From an uncultured Bacilli bacterium (GTDB lineage: Bacteria; Bacillota_I; Bacilli_A; RF39; UBA660), in contig CANQIY010000060.1 in the NCBI GenBank assembly GCA_947624125.1, positions 1 to 6,279 of the forward strand: a stretch of 6,279 bases of DNA. The letters run 5' to 3'. Within the stretch, counting starts at the first letter, position 1. Every line of letters begins with the position of its first letter. The notes below the pieces were generated by a model. That model was not told the origin of the DNA. It saw only the letters and a program-made list of their open reading frames with translations, and searched no databases. A program made the translations under genes and the position numbers. Shown here piece after piece: positions 1 to 5,458 of the stretch.

Positions 1-32
1 ATTACTTTTTCTCCCTTTATTTTATATTTGTT
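1..32 (-). other. 5' leader of a minus-strand gene starting off the left edge
   Basis: Read on the minus strand, the sequence after the promoter at 33-60 is an A-rich untranslated leader with a purine-rich GGGAG at 11-15. The strand ends in GTAAT at the window edge. If the next base, outside the window, is G, an ATG would start at position 2, eight bases after GGGAG, which is good spacing for a ribosome binding site. The coding region is not visible, so its product is unknown. Confidence 0.55.
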
Positions 33-60
33 ATTATATAATACCCCCCCCCGGAGTCAA
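33..60 (-). promoter_or_regulatory. Sigma-A promoter with a nine-G run in its spacer
   Basis: On the minus strand, TTGACT (55-60) is followed after 16 bases by a perfect TATAAT (33-38). The spacer is CC, nine G, then TATTA. The promoter lies just after the van operon terminator and would drive the gene leaving the left edge. The spacing is one base short of the 17-bp optimum, so gain of one G by slippage should strengthen it and loss should weaken it. Confidence 0.7.
44..52. repeat. Homopolymer run of nine C (nine G on minus strand)
   Basis: Nine consecutive C on the plus strand, in sequence that is otherwise strongly AT-rich. It lies wholly between the -35 and -10 boxes of the minus-strand promoter at 33-60. 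Runs of this length are prone to replication slippage, and a run in a promoter spacer is a known form of phase-variable switch. Confidence 0.95.
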
Positions 61-69
61 GTTTTGCAA

Positions 70-95
70 GAAAAAAAAGTTGCTAATTCACAACT
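70..95 (-). terminator. Rho-independent terminator of the van operon
   Basis: On the minus strand AGTTG (91-95) pairs with CAACT (78-82) around an eight-base loop, followed by a run of eight T. The stem begins inside the TAG stop codon of the racemase gene. The five-pair stem is short, but the U run and position fit the end of the operon. Confidence 0.7.
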
Positions 96-1233
96 AATCT
101 TTTTCTTTTATAACATAGTTTAATCTATGTCCAAGACGACCAAATAATTCAGGACTTATTGTTTTCAATTTCGAAGATATATTTTCTGCACTAATTTCTT
201 TATCTTCTCCTATTAAAGTGACAATATCTCCCTCTTTTACATTTGGAATACCCGTAACATTAATTACTATTTGGTCCATACATATTCTTCCGATTACTAA
301 AGCATATTGCCCATTTACTTTAACATAGACAAAAGCATCCCCAACACTTCTTGGATAACCATCAACATAGCCAATAGAAACGGCGGCAATTCTTTCTTTT
401 TGCTTAGCTTCATAAGTTCTACTATAACCAACTATTTCCCCTTTTTCAATATCTCTTACACTAACAATTCTGGCATGTAGTGATAAAACTGGTTTTAAAT
501 CAAGATGTAACTTAGCATAAGTATCATTATCATTATAATTACCATAAATAAGAATACCTATTCTTACATAGTCATATTCTAATTCATTATAATTTAAGAA
601 ACCGTAACTACTTTGTAAATGTGTTTTACCTGCATTTATATTATTACTCTTTAAATAACCTAATACTTGATTAAAGCGATTTATTTGTAATTTAGTAAAA
701 TTTACATCTTCTAAATCATTACTGGTTGATGAACACAAATGAGAATAGAGACCCATAATATCTAAATTATTATTATCAGTATATAAAGATTTAATAAATA
801 AAACATTATTACTATTAATACCTATTCGATTCATTCCTGTATTAATTTTTAAATGAACTTTTACTTTTTTAAGTGGCAAAGCCATTATTTTTTTGGCATA
901 TTCTTCATCAACAATAGTTTGAATTAAATCATATTTAACTACATATTTTACTAAATCCGGTCTTGTATAGCCAAGAATTAAAATATTACCACTAACATTA
1001 TTTTCTCTTAATTTAATTCCTTCTTCAAGCGTTGCTACAGCAAAATCAAAAACACCTATTTCATTTAACTTTTTTCCTATGATAACTAAATCATGACCAT
1101 AAGCATTTGCTTTTAAAACTGCCATTATTTTGGTCTTTTTAGATAAATACTTATTAATTTCTTTGACATTATGTTCTAAGTTATCCAAATTTAAACTAAC
1201 CCAAGCTCTATTAGTAATAATTTCTTCTTTCAT
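94..1233 (-). CDS. vanT: VanT-like PLP-dependent serine/alanine racemase, soluble
   Basis: This is a 379-residue fold-type III alanine racemase-family enzyme, probably cytoplasmic, making D-Ser or D-Ala for the ligase upstream. Visible motifs are the PLP lysine in VLKANAYGH (K41), MNRIG (R136), HLQSSYG (205-211), RIGILIYG (224-231), the second catalytic base Y270 in VGYSRTY, and CMD (318-320). HLQSSYG resembles the racemase domain of VanT rather than the usual HxxNSAG of Alr. Enterococcal VanT is about 700 residues with an N-terminal membrane domain. Here the protein starts at the racemase domain, and no membrane segment precedes it. Near the C terminus TISPELF aligns with TINYEVP of Geobacillus Alr. 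This puts Pro361 where Alr has Tyr354 and, as I recall, VanT has Asn. The ATG abuts the vanXY stop with only a weak ribosome site, suggesting translational coupling. Family is certain; Ser versus Ala preference is not. Confidence 0.88.
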   Translation of the reverse strand: MKEEIITNRAWVSLNLDNLEHNVKEINKYLSKKTKIMAVLKANAYGHDLVIIGKKLNEIGVFDFAVATLEEGIKLRENNVSGNILILGYTRPDLVKYVVKYDLIQTIVDEEYAKKIMALPLKKVKVHLKINTGMNRIGINSNNVLFIKSLYTDNNNLDIMGLYSHLCSSTSNDLEDVNFTKLQINRFNQVLGYLKSNNINAGKTHLQSSYGFLNYNELEYDYVRIGILIYGNYNDNDTYAKLHLDLKPVLSLHARIVSVRDIEKGEIVGYSRTYEAKQKERIAAVSIGYVDGYPRSVGDAFVYVKVNGQYALVIGRICMDQIVINVTGIPNVKEGDIVTLIGEDKEISAENISSKLKTISPELFGRLGHRLNYVIKEKD

Positions 1234-1953
1234 TTAACCACGATACTTTCTTGTTAAAATAAATCCATCAACATTATTCCCTGAAATCTTGTCTTCTACT
1301 CCTAAAGTAATTTCTTTATTAGGAATAAAAGGAATATAAGATATTTCATAATCTTTATATATTATTTTCTTATCTTTTAAATAATCAATATATTCTTCTA
1401 AACATAACTTATAATTATTAATGATTTCTGAATGGGGATAACCAACATATCGAAAATGCCATTCTTCAGCACTTATATTAGTTATACTTTCTTTATCTTC
1501 CGTATATCTTTCAATAAAACCATTTTTTATGGCTTGAGAACGAAATTCTTCACAAATACCTTCTCTTGGGAAACTAGGACAAATAAAATCAATATTTTCC
1601 ATATTTAATCCTAAATCAATAGCTAAGCCAGTTTGATGTTCACTTGCATTTGGTAAAGCAACATATTGACGAGTAAACTCATAACCATTTTCTTTTAAGG
1701 AATTACTATAAATTTGTTTTTGTTCTTGCATTGTTCTATAACCACTAACAGGAACAATTCTTCCATTTGCTTTAATTTCTTTTAAAACTAATTGTAAGTA
1801 TTTATTAGCCACTTTATTATATAAGATATTTTTATATTCTTCATTAAATGGTTCTAAATCTTTTTTAAAATTAGCTCTTAATAAATGTTCTTTATTAATA
1901 AGAATTAAATCACCTTTATAAATATCTTTTTCCTTACATATGTATTTGGGCAT
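1234..1953 (-). CDS. vanXY: VanXY-type D,D-dipeptidase/D,D-carboxypeptidase
   Basis: This 239-residue zinc peptidase of the VanY/VanXY (M15) family removes D-Ala-D-Ala dipeptide and terminal D-Ala, so that modified precursors dominate. Zinc ligands are H106 and D113 in SEHQTGLAID and H166 in EEWH, with E163 as the likely catalytic base. R73 in SGYRT matches the transition-state-binding arginine. There is no signal peptide or membrane segment, as expected for cytoplasmic VanXY and unlike membrane VanY. The C-terminal part with GYPHSEIINN and LCLEEYIDYL is typical of the family. I chose the ATG at 1953 because GGAGG lies six bases before it. A TTG at 1971 in frame would extend the protein by six residues but lacks such a site. 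The start overlaps the ligase gene by 20 bp, and the stop abuts the racemase ATG. VanXY rather than VanY is inferred from size, soluble form and position. Confidence 0.9.
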   Translation of the reverse strand: MPKYICKEKDIYKGDLILINKEHLLRANFKKDLEPFNEEYKNILYNKVANKYLQLVLKEIKANGRIVPVSGYRTMQEQKQIYSNSLKENGYEFTRQYVALPNASEHQTGLAIDLGLNMENIDFICPSFPREGICEEFRSQAIKNGFIERYTEDKESITNISAEEWHFRYVGYPHSEIINNYKLCLEEYIDYLKDKKIIYKDYEISYIPFIPNKEITLGVEDKISGNNVDGFILTRKYRG

Positions 1954-2995
1954 TTTTAACCTCCATTTCAATTAGTTTATCAACAATATCTTTAAAATTA
2001 TAACCAACTGCATTTAACATAGAAGGAAATCTACTATGAGTAGTAAAGCCTGGAATATTATTTACTTCATTAAAGACAATTTTACCATCTTTGGTATAAA
2101 ACATATCTATTCTAGCATAATCTTTACAACCTAATATATCATAAATTTTTAAAGCTGTATCTTTTATTTTTTCTCTTGTCTTTATATCTAATCTTGCTGG
2201 TAAAACACTTTTACTAACAGAAGAAGTATATTTTTGGTCATAGTCAAAGAAGCCATTGGCAATATCTATTTCATCTACTTCGCCAACTATAGCATCTTCA
2301 TTTCCTAAAATAGCACAACCTACTTCAAAGCCATCAATTCCTTCTTCAATAGTTACTAAAGTATCATATTTTAAGGCTTCTTTTATAGCCGGCTCTAATT
2401 CACTTTCATTTCTTACACAACTAATACCATATGAAGAACCTGCTCTTAAAGGTTTTACAAATATTGGATATGGTAAATCTTTAATAGTTTCCTTAATATG
2501 AGTTAAAGTACATTCATTCTTTTTGAATAAATATGATTTAGGAACACAAATATCATTCATTCCAACTAAAAGGTGAGCAAGATACTTATTCATACAAAGA
2601 GATGATGATAACATATCACAACCTATATAAGGAATGGATGCCAGTTCAAATAAGCCTTGCAAACGGCCATCTTCCCCATTTCGACCATGCATTATCGGAA
2701 AAGCAATATCAATATGTGTTACTTCATTAGTTTCTAAATTAATAAACCCATGGTCACTTCTATTGGTAGAATAAGTAATCTTTTGACATGTTTTTTCATC
2801 AAACCAAGTATCATTTTCAATGTTATTAATATCACCATTATATAGATAAAAATCGCCCTTTTTAGTAACACCAACTAAAATTAAGTCATATTTTTCGGGA
2901 GCAATATTTCTTATAACCGAAGAAGCAGATATTAAGGAAATATTATATTCACTTGAACAACCTCCAAAAATAACATTTACTTTAATTTTCTTCAT
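1934..2995 (-). CDS. vanG: VanG/VanC-type D-alanine:D-serine ligase
   Basis: A 353-residue ATP-grasp D-Ala:D-X ligase that makes the terminal dipeptide of peptidoglycan precursors in the cytoplasm. Motifs in order: GGCSSEYNIS with the first-subsite Glu16, MHGRNGEDG (102-110), ATP-binding K137 and K181 (FVKP), AGSSYGIS (185-192), an omega loop reading GFFDYDQKYT (248-257), R295/D297 in ARID, and NEVN (309-312). The subsite-2 stretch is PGFTTHSRFP (315-324) with Arg322. VanC2 is known to use Phe250 and Arg322 for D-Ser selection, and this protein has Phe and Arg at the same numbers. D-Ala-D-Ala ligases have a non-basic residue, Leu282 in E. coli DdlB, at the Arg site. The omega loop keeps KY and lacks the VanA-type His, arguing against D-lactate. 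The ATG follows AGGAGG by nine bases and overlaps the vanW end by 14 bp. Ligase identity is certain; D-Ser specificity is a strong inference. Confidence 0.92.
   Translation of the reverse strand: MKKIKVNVIFGGCSSEYNISLISASSVIRNIAPEKYDLILVGVTKKGDFYLYNGDINNIENDTWFDEKTCQKITYSTNRSDHGFINLETNEVTHIDIAFPIMHGRNGEDGRLQGLFELASIPYIGCDMLSSSLCMNKYLAHLLVGMNDICVPKSYLFKKNECTLTHIKETIKDLPYPIFVKPLRAGSSYGISCVRNESELEPAIKEALKYDTLVTIEEGIDGFEVGCAILGNEDAIVGEVDEIDIANGFFDYDQKYTSSVSKSVLPARLDIKTREKIKDTALKIYDILGCKDYARIDMFYTKDGKIVFNEVNNIPGFTTHSRFPSMLNAVGYNFKDIVDKLIEMEVKNAQIHM
1960..1964 (-). promoter_or_regulatory. Ribosome binding site that fixes the vanXY start
   Basis: GGAGG on the minus strand, followed by TTAAAA and then ATG at 1953. 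It lies inside the end of the ligase reading frame. It selects the inner ATG over the TTG at 1971, because the TTG lies upstream of this site. Confidence 0.85.
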
Positions 2996-3824
2996 TAGCT
3001 TCTTCCTCCTCTATCTTAACATTACTAGGTAATTTATAAGTTACCTCTACTACTTCACTATATAATTTTTTCTTTTCAATAACTTTTCTTTCTTCTTTAT
3101 CTGTTATTTCTTTGCAAACATCAACACTTTCATATATTTTATTATCTTTTTTAAAATAATGAAAATTTTCATTTAAAATAGTTGCTTTAACAGATGAATC
3201 TTTATCACACAATATCTTAGCATACATATAAGTATCATCAAAATCTAAAATGATTTGATAATTATTTTGGGTCTCATTTTTAACCTTTAAATCAAGCCAA
3301 CCACTACTTACCGTTGCATCAACACCTTCTAGAGCATCCTTATCAGAATTAGGAAGGGATTTTACATGATGACCATGTCTTTCTACAATTGTTAAAGGAG
3401 TTTGTAAAAAAGAATAATATAATATATTACTTAATTGACATAATCCTCCCCCATTTTTAGCTACAATTTTATTATTAATTAAAACTAAGCCATCTTTGTA
3501 CTTACCATATTTCTTATAATTTTTGGCTAGTAAACAAAAAGAAAAAGTTTCTCCTGGATGAATAATTAATTTATTCATAGTTTTACTAGTTATTTTTAAA
3601 TTATCAACTTTATTAATTTGATATTGAATATCATAACCACTGTCTTCATTAATCATTTTAGTTTTTTCCATCACTATTTCATAAGGAAGAAGCTCTTCTG
3701 CCAAAATTTTAGCATATTTATTGCCATCAAAACGCATTTTTATAAAATAAAATAAATTTCTTTGCCAAGTTCTAATCGGAATTAGAAAAGGAAATATTTC
3801 AGTTAGTCTCTTTCTTGCCATCAT
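2982..3824 (-). CDS. vanW: VanW family protein
   Basis: A 280-residue member of the VanW family, which accompanies VanB and VanG clusters and also occurs in other Gram-positive envelope proteins. Its biochemical role is unknown. Family signatures are RKRLTEIFP at the N terminus (4-12), HPGETFSF (89-96), NGGGLCQLSN (124-133), ERHGHH (148-153) and DATVSSGWLDLKVKN (169-183). Its length matches the short VanW form, which has no extra N-terminal domain. The C-terminal 40 residues are charged, ending in a Glu-rich tail. No convincing signal peptide is seen. Two ATG codons stand side by side at 3824 and 3821. GGAGG is four bases from the first and seven from the second, so the protein may begin at the second Met. 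It is the first gene of the operon, with a 3' overlap into the ligase gene; in VanG operons vanW also directly precedes the ligase gene. Confidence 0.92.
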   Translation of the reverse strand: MMARKRLTEIFPFLIPIRTWQRNLFYFIKMRFDGNKYAKILAEELLPYEIVMEKTKMINEDSGYDIQYQINKVDNLKITSKTMNKLIIHPGETFSFCLLAKNYKKYGKYKDGLVLINNKIVAKNGGGLCQLSNILYYSFLQTPLTIVERHGHHVKSLPNSDKDALEGVDATVSSGWLDLKVKNETQNNYQIILDFDDTYMYAKILCDKDSSVKATILNENFHYFKKDNKIYESVDVCKEITDKEERKVIEKKKLYSEVVEVTYKLPSNVKIEEEEANEEN

Positions 3825-3878
3825 TATACCTCCATTCGATATGCATTCTAAGCGTACTAAATATTAATTTACATCTAA

Positions 3879-3907
3879 ATTATAATCTTCTTTTTAATAT
3901 TTGACAA
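3879..3907 (-). promoter_or_regulatory. Sigma-A promoter of the van operon
   Basis: On the minus strand TTGTCA (3902-3907), 17 bases, then a perfect TATAAT (3879-3884). The predicted start is near 3872, leaving about 48 bases of leader before vanW. I see no clear operator or riboswitch in that leader. This fits constitutive expression. Confidence 0.75.
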
Positions 3908-3978
3908 GTTTATATGTAAAGATTAAAAGGTACTTGACTCTAATATAAAACTAAAAGAATATATTTGACACATACAAA

Positions 3979-4007
3979 TTGTAACATTTTTAAAAATATG
4001 GTACAAT
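3979..4007 (+). promoter_or_regulatory. Promoter of the PemK/MazF-like gene
   Basis: TTGTAA (3979-3984), 17 bases, then TACAAT (4002-4007), with a TGN extended -10 at 3999-4001. The predicted start is near 4014. Upstream, the decamer ATATTTGACA occurs at 3897-3906 and again at 3961-3970, and TTGACT at 3934-3939. These may be decoys or protein sites; no -10 box is well placed for them. Confidence 0.65.
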
Positions 4008-4013
4008 TTAATT

Positions 4014-4191
4014 AATAATCCTATATGATTTACATTATCATTACTTAGAAAATTAGTAACCATAACATCGTTTAGATAGTTATAGTTTATTTTTTTGTTA
4101 AATAATCAAGAATTTAAGGATATACTAGATATTGTTAATCATAATTCAAAATAAAACATGTAAAAATAATATTAGAATGCGCGGTGATAAA
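4014..4191 (+). other. Long 5' leader of the PemK/MazF-like gene
   Basis: About 178 bases from the predicted transcription start to the ATG at 4192, almost all A and T. I find no antitoxin-sized frame, no known riboswitch and only a weak hairpin (TTACT/AGTAA near 4041-4059). A TATACT at 4121-4126 could be the -10 of a second promoter, with TTGTTA at 4095-4100 as a poorly spaced -35. That would shorten the leader to about 60 bases. With the vanW side (3825-3978), this completes the 367-bp gene-free region. Confidence 0.4.
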
Positions 4192-4863
4192 ATGACAAAT
4201 GAAGAAATAAAAATTGATAATATTAACAAAGCAAGTGATAATTTTAAAAATATAATAAAAGATGTAAAAAATCAAAAATTTCAATATTTAGATGATTGGT
4301 TATATAAAAAATCAAAAATTTATCTAAAAGAAAATGTTAAAAAAATTAATAATATTTATCCAAGATTTGATTATGGCACAATCCTAAAAGTAGATTTTGG
4401 CATAAACGATGGCTCTGAATTAAGTGGTCCACACTTTGCAATATCGCTTGAAAGATATGATAGTACTAAAAATCCTGTAATAACTATCCTACCATTGTCT
4501 TCACAAAATAAAAGACATTATCTACATCTAAATGAATTAATCGCAGAAGAATTTACAAAAAGATTAAAAAAGCATTTAGAAATATTAAAAAAAGAAGTTA
4601 GTGATAATACAAATACTCCTATGGACGAAATTGATATTAAGAGTAATGAAATTAAATTATTATATAAAATGATAAATTATTATTCTAAGTATGTAAAAAG
4701 TTCATTTGCATGTATTAATTTAATTACAACAATAAGTAAAAATAAAATTATAAAACCAAAAAATAAATATGATATTATAGGACGTGCAAAATGTTCTAGT
4801 AAAACAATGAAAATAATAAGCAATGAAATTATAAAAAAATTTACAAATGTGCATATTGAATAA
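4192..4863 (+). CDS. PemK/MazF-like toxin-family protein, no protein antitoxin beside it
   Basis: A 223-residue protein with a PemK/MazF-like core. YPRFDYGTILKVDFG (56-70) matches the first strand. GSELSGPHFAISL (74-86) matches the usual GxRPxxV strand, and ITILPLSS (97-104) the next. SSFACINLITTISKNKII (170-187) matches the final helix-strand of MazF. Classic MazF proteins are about 110 residues, whereas this one has about 55 extra N-terminal Lys-rich helical residues and an insertion at about 107-160. The catalytic Arg before Pro in MazF is Gly here (SGPH), which I think is usual for a longer PemK-like subfamily; RNase activity is therefore not assured. The start at 4192 is chosen because GGTGA (4183-4187) precedes it. 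ATG at 4177 and TTG at 4132 in frame have no such site. No antitoxin gene lies on either side, but a predicted small RNA follows immediately. Confidence 0.75.
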   Translation: MTNEEIKIDNINKASDNFKNIIKDVKNQKFQYLDDWLYKKSKIYLKENVKKINNIYPRFDYGTILKVDFGINDGSELSGPHFAISLERYDSTKNPVITILPLSSQNKRHYLHLNELIAEEFTKRLKKHLEILKKEVSDNTNTPMDEIDIKSNEIKLLYKMINYYSKYVKSSFACINLITTISKNKIIKPKNKYDIIGRAKCSSKTMKIISNEIIKKFTNVHIE

Positions 4864-4871
4864 TATATAAA

Positions 4872-4900
4872 TTGACAAATTGCATATAATATGATAGAAT
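4872..4900 (+). promoter_or_regulatory. Strong promoter of a predicted small RNA
   Basis: A consensus TTGACA (4872-4877), 17 bases, then TAGAAT (4895-4900) with a TGA extended -10 at 4892-4894. The predicted start is near 4907. It begins only eight bases after the toxin-family stop codon, and no reading frame with a ribosome site follows, so it should make a non-coding transcript. Confidence 0.8.
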
Positions 4901-4906
4901 GTAATA

Positions 4907-5000
4907 CGTAAACACAAGTTCTTTTAATAGAACAAAATGTTAGACATTGGTTCCTTAAATGGAACAATTATATTGCACTAATCGATTGATTAGTGCTTTT
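4907..5000 (+). ncRNA. Predicted ~94-nt small RNA with tandem hairpins
   Basis: The segment lies between a strong promoter and a strong terminator and has no credible reading frame. It holds two matching hairpins 32 bases apart. Hairpin 1 is GTTCT/AGAAC with loop TTTAAT (4918-4933). Hairpin 2 is GTTCC/GGAAC with loop TTAAAT (4950-4965). They agree at 15 of the first 18 positions, and two of the three differences together swap a T-A for a C-G pair, so pairing is kept. The third hairpin is the terminator. An RNA family named after PemK genes (pemK RNA, Firmicutes) exists as I recall, and this could be a member, but I cannot test the match. A role as RNA antitoxin or regulator of the neighbouring gene is speculation. 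Confidence 0.65.
4975..5000 (+). terminator. Terminator of the small RNA and the PemK/MazF-like gene
   Basis: A perfect nine-pair stem, GCACTAATC (4975-4983) with GATTAGTGC (4988-4996), loop GATT, followed by TTTTATTT. The other strand has no U run after the stem, so it acts in the plus direction only. Confidence 0.92.
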
Positions 5001-5032
5001 ATTTAAAATAAAAATTTTGCTTTAAAATACGT

Positions 5033-5065
5033 TTGAAAAAATAAAAGCCCCGTAAATACGAGGCT
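5033..5065 (-). terminator. Terminator of the tRNA-Lys transcript
   Basis: On the minus strand AGCCTCG (5059-5065) pairs with CGGGGCT (5046-5052), including one G-U pair, around loop TATTTA. A T-rich run follows (5033-5045). It starts 12 bases after the tRNA CCA end and faces the small-RNA terminator, closing two convergent units. Confidence 0.88.
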
Positions 5066-5076
5066 AAAATACAAAT

Positions 5077-5410
5077 TGGTGTCCCCTTAGGGATTCGAAC
5101 CCTAGACCCACTGATTACAATTTGTTATCATAATGGTTTTTTATCCATTATATCTATGCATTTATTATTCTGTATAGTTCAGCATATCTTATCAACCTTA
5201 TATATAATATAGGTTGTCGAACACTCGTGGAGATATTATATTTATTCAATCTCTATGCGTTACACTACTTATTAACCTTACGCTATCTAATAAGTTAGCA
5301 CGGTATTTGCATTTCAGCGTTCACCGTTTTTGCTCGATTTTCATTGTTATATTGCTATAACACGCTCCCATATAGAGAGTCAGTTGCTCTACCAACTGAG
5401 CTAAGGAGAC
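5077..5410 (-). tRNA. tRNA-Lys(CUU), interrupted by a group I intron
   Basis: The two exons are 5376-5410 (35 nt) and 5077-5117 (41 nt including encoded CCA). Joined they give a normal 76-nt tRNA. Acceptor GTCTCCT pairs with AGGGGAC, the D stem is GCTC/GAGC with loop AGTTGGTA, and the anticodon stem is ACTGA/TCAGT. The variable loop is GGGTC and the T arm is TAGGG/CCCTA with loop TTCGAAT. The discriminator is A. The spliced anticodon loop reads CT-CTT-AA, so the anticodon is CUU for lysine codon AAG. The intron sits between anticodon positions 35 and 36. The gene has its own promoter and terminator and seems to be a single-gene unit. All stems are intact, so this is a working gene that needs splicing, not a pseudogene. 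Confidence 0.93.
5118..5375 (-). ncRNA. Group I self-splicing intron in tRNA-Lys
   Basis: A 258-nt intron with no reading frame. Its 5' exon ends in U35 and its last base is G, the group I rule. P1 pairs exon CUCU plus C5375 with GGGAG (5365-5369), with a U-G wobble exactly at the splice site. Further helices are P2 GTTATA/TATAAC with GCAA loop (5346-5361), P3 TCGAGC (5332-5337) with GTTCGA (5217-5222), and P4 ACGGT (5323-5327) with ACCGT (5300-5304). P6 is ACTTATT/AATAAGT (5267-5295). P7 is GCATA (5254-5258) with TATGC (5182-5186), and P8 is AACCT/AGGTT (5194-5215). J8/7 contains AAGATATGC, matching the conserved AAGATA core. P9 is TAATGG/CCATTA (5131-5150). A GAGAT/ATCTC hairpin between P7 and P3' (5230-5253) suggests a IA-like type, tentatively. 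P5 is unclear. Confidence 0.88.
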
Positions 5411-5429
5411 ACATAAATTAACAATAACA

Positions 5430-5458
5430 ATTATAACTTAGAATATAAAAAAATGCAA
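5430..5458 (-). promoter_or_regulatory. Promoter of the tRNA-Lys gene
   Basis: On the minus strand TTGCAT (5453-5458), 17 bases, then a perfect TATAAT (5430-5435). The predicted start is near 5423, about 13 bases before the tRNA. The -35 box lies inside the 3' arm of the terminator of the SH3b gene, so the two elements are fused. Confidence 0.82.

Noticed and set aside
1954..1971. TTG start at 1971 for vanXY
   Set aside because: GGAGG lies downstream of this TTG and correctly spaced for the ATG at 1953; the extra residues do not resemble the family N terminus.
2256..2501. Plus-strand open frame of 81 codons inside the ligase gene
   Set aside because: It is antisense to well-conserved ligase motifs, has no ribosome site and its Ser/Ile-rich product looks like a shadow of the minus-strand gene.
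3825..3872. Riboswitch, T-box or attenuator in the vanW leader
   Set aside because: The leader is only about 48 bases, with no strong hairpin, U-run or T-box sequence.
4132..4191. Earlier in-frame starts (TTG 4132, ATG 4177) of the PemK/MazF-like gene
   Set aside because: Neither has a ribosome binding site, whereas GGTGA at 4183-4187 serves the ATG at 4192.
4918..4965. The two hairpin repeats as a CRISPR array
   Set aside because: Only two units, each a self-complementary 16-mer with no distinct spacers and no cas gene; they fit hairpins of one small RNA.
4680..4967. Minus-strand open frames (95 and 65 codons) opposite the end of the PemK/MazF-like gene and the small RNA
   Set aside because: Phe/Ile-rich translations of AT-rich antisense DNA with no ribosome site; they run through the small-RNA promoter and hairpins.
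5077..5410. Reading the split tRNA as two tRNA fragments or a decayed tRNA
   Set aside because: Both halves keep every paired base of one tRNA-Lys, and the interruption has group I splice-site rules and core helices.
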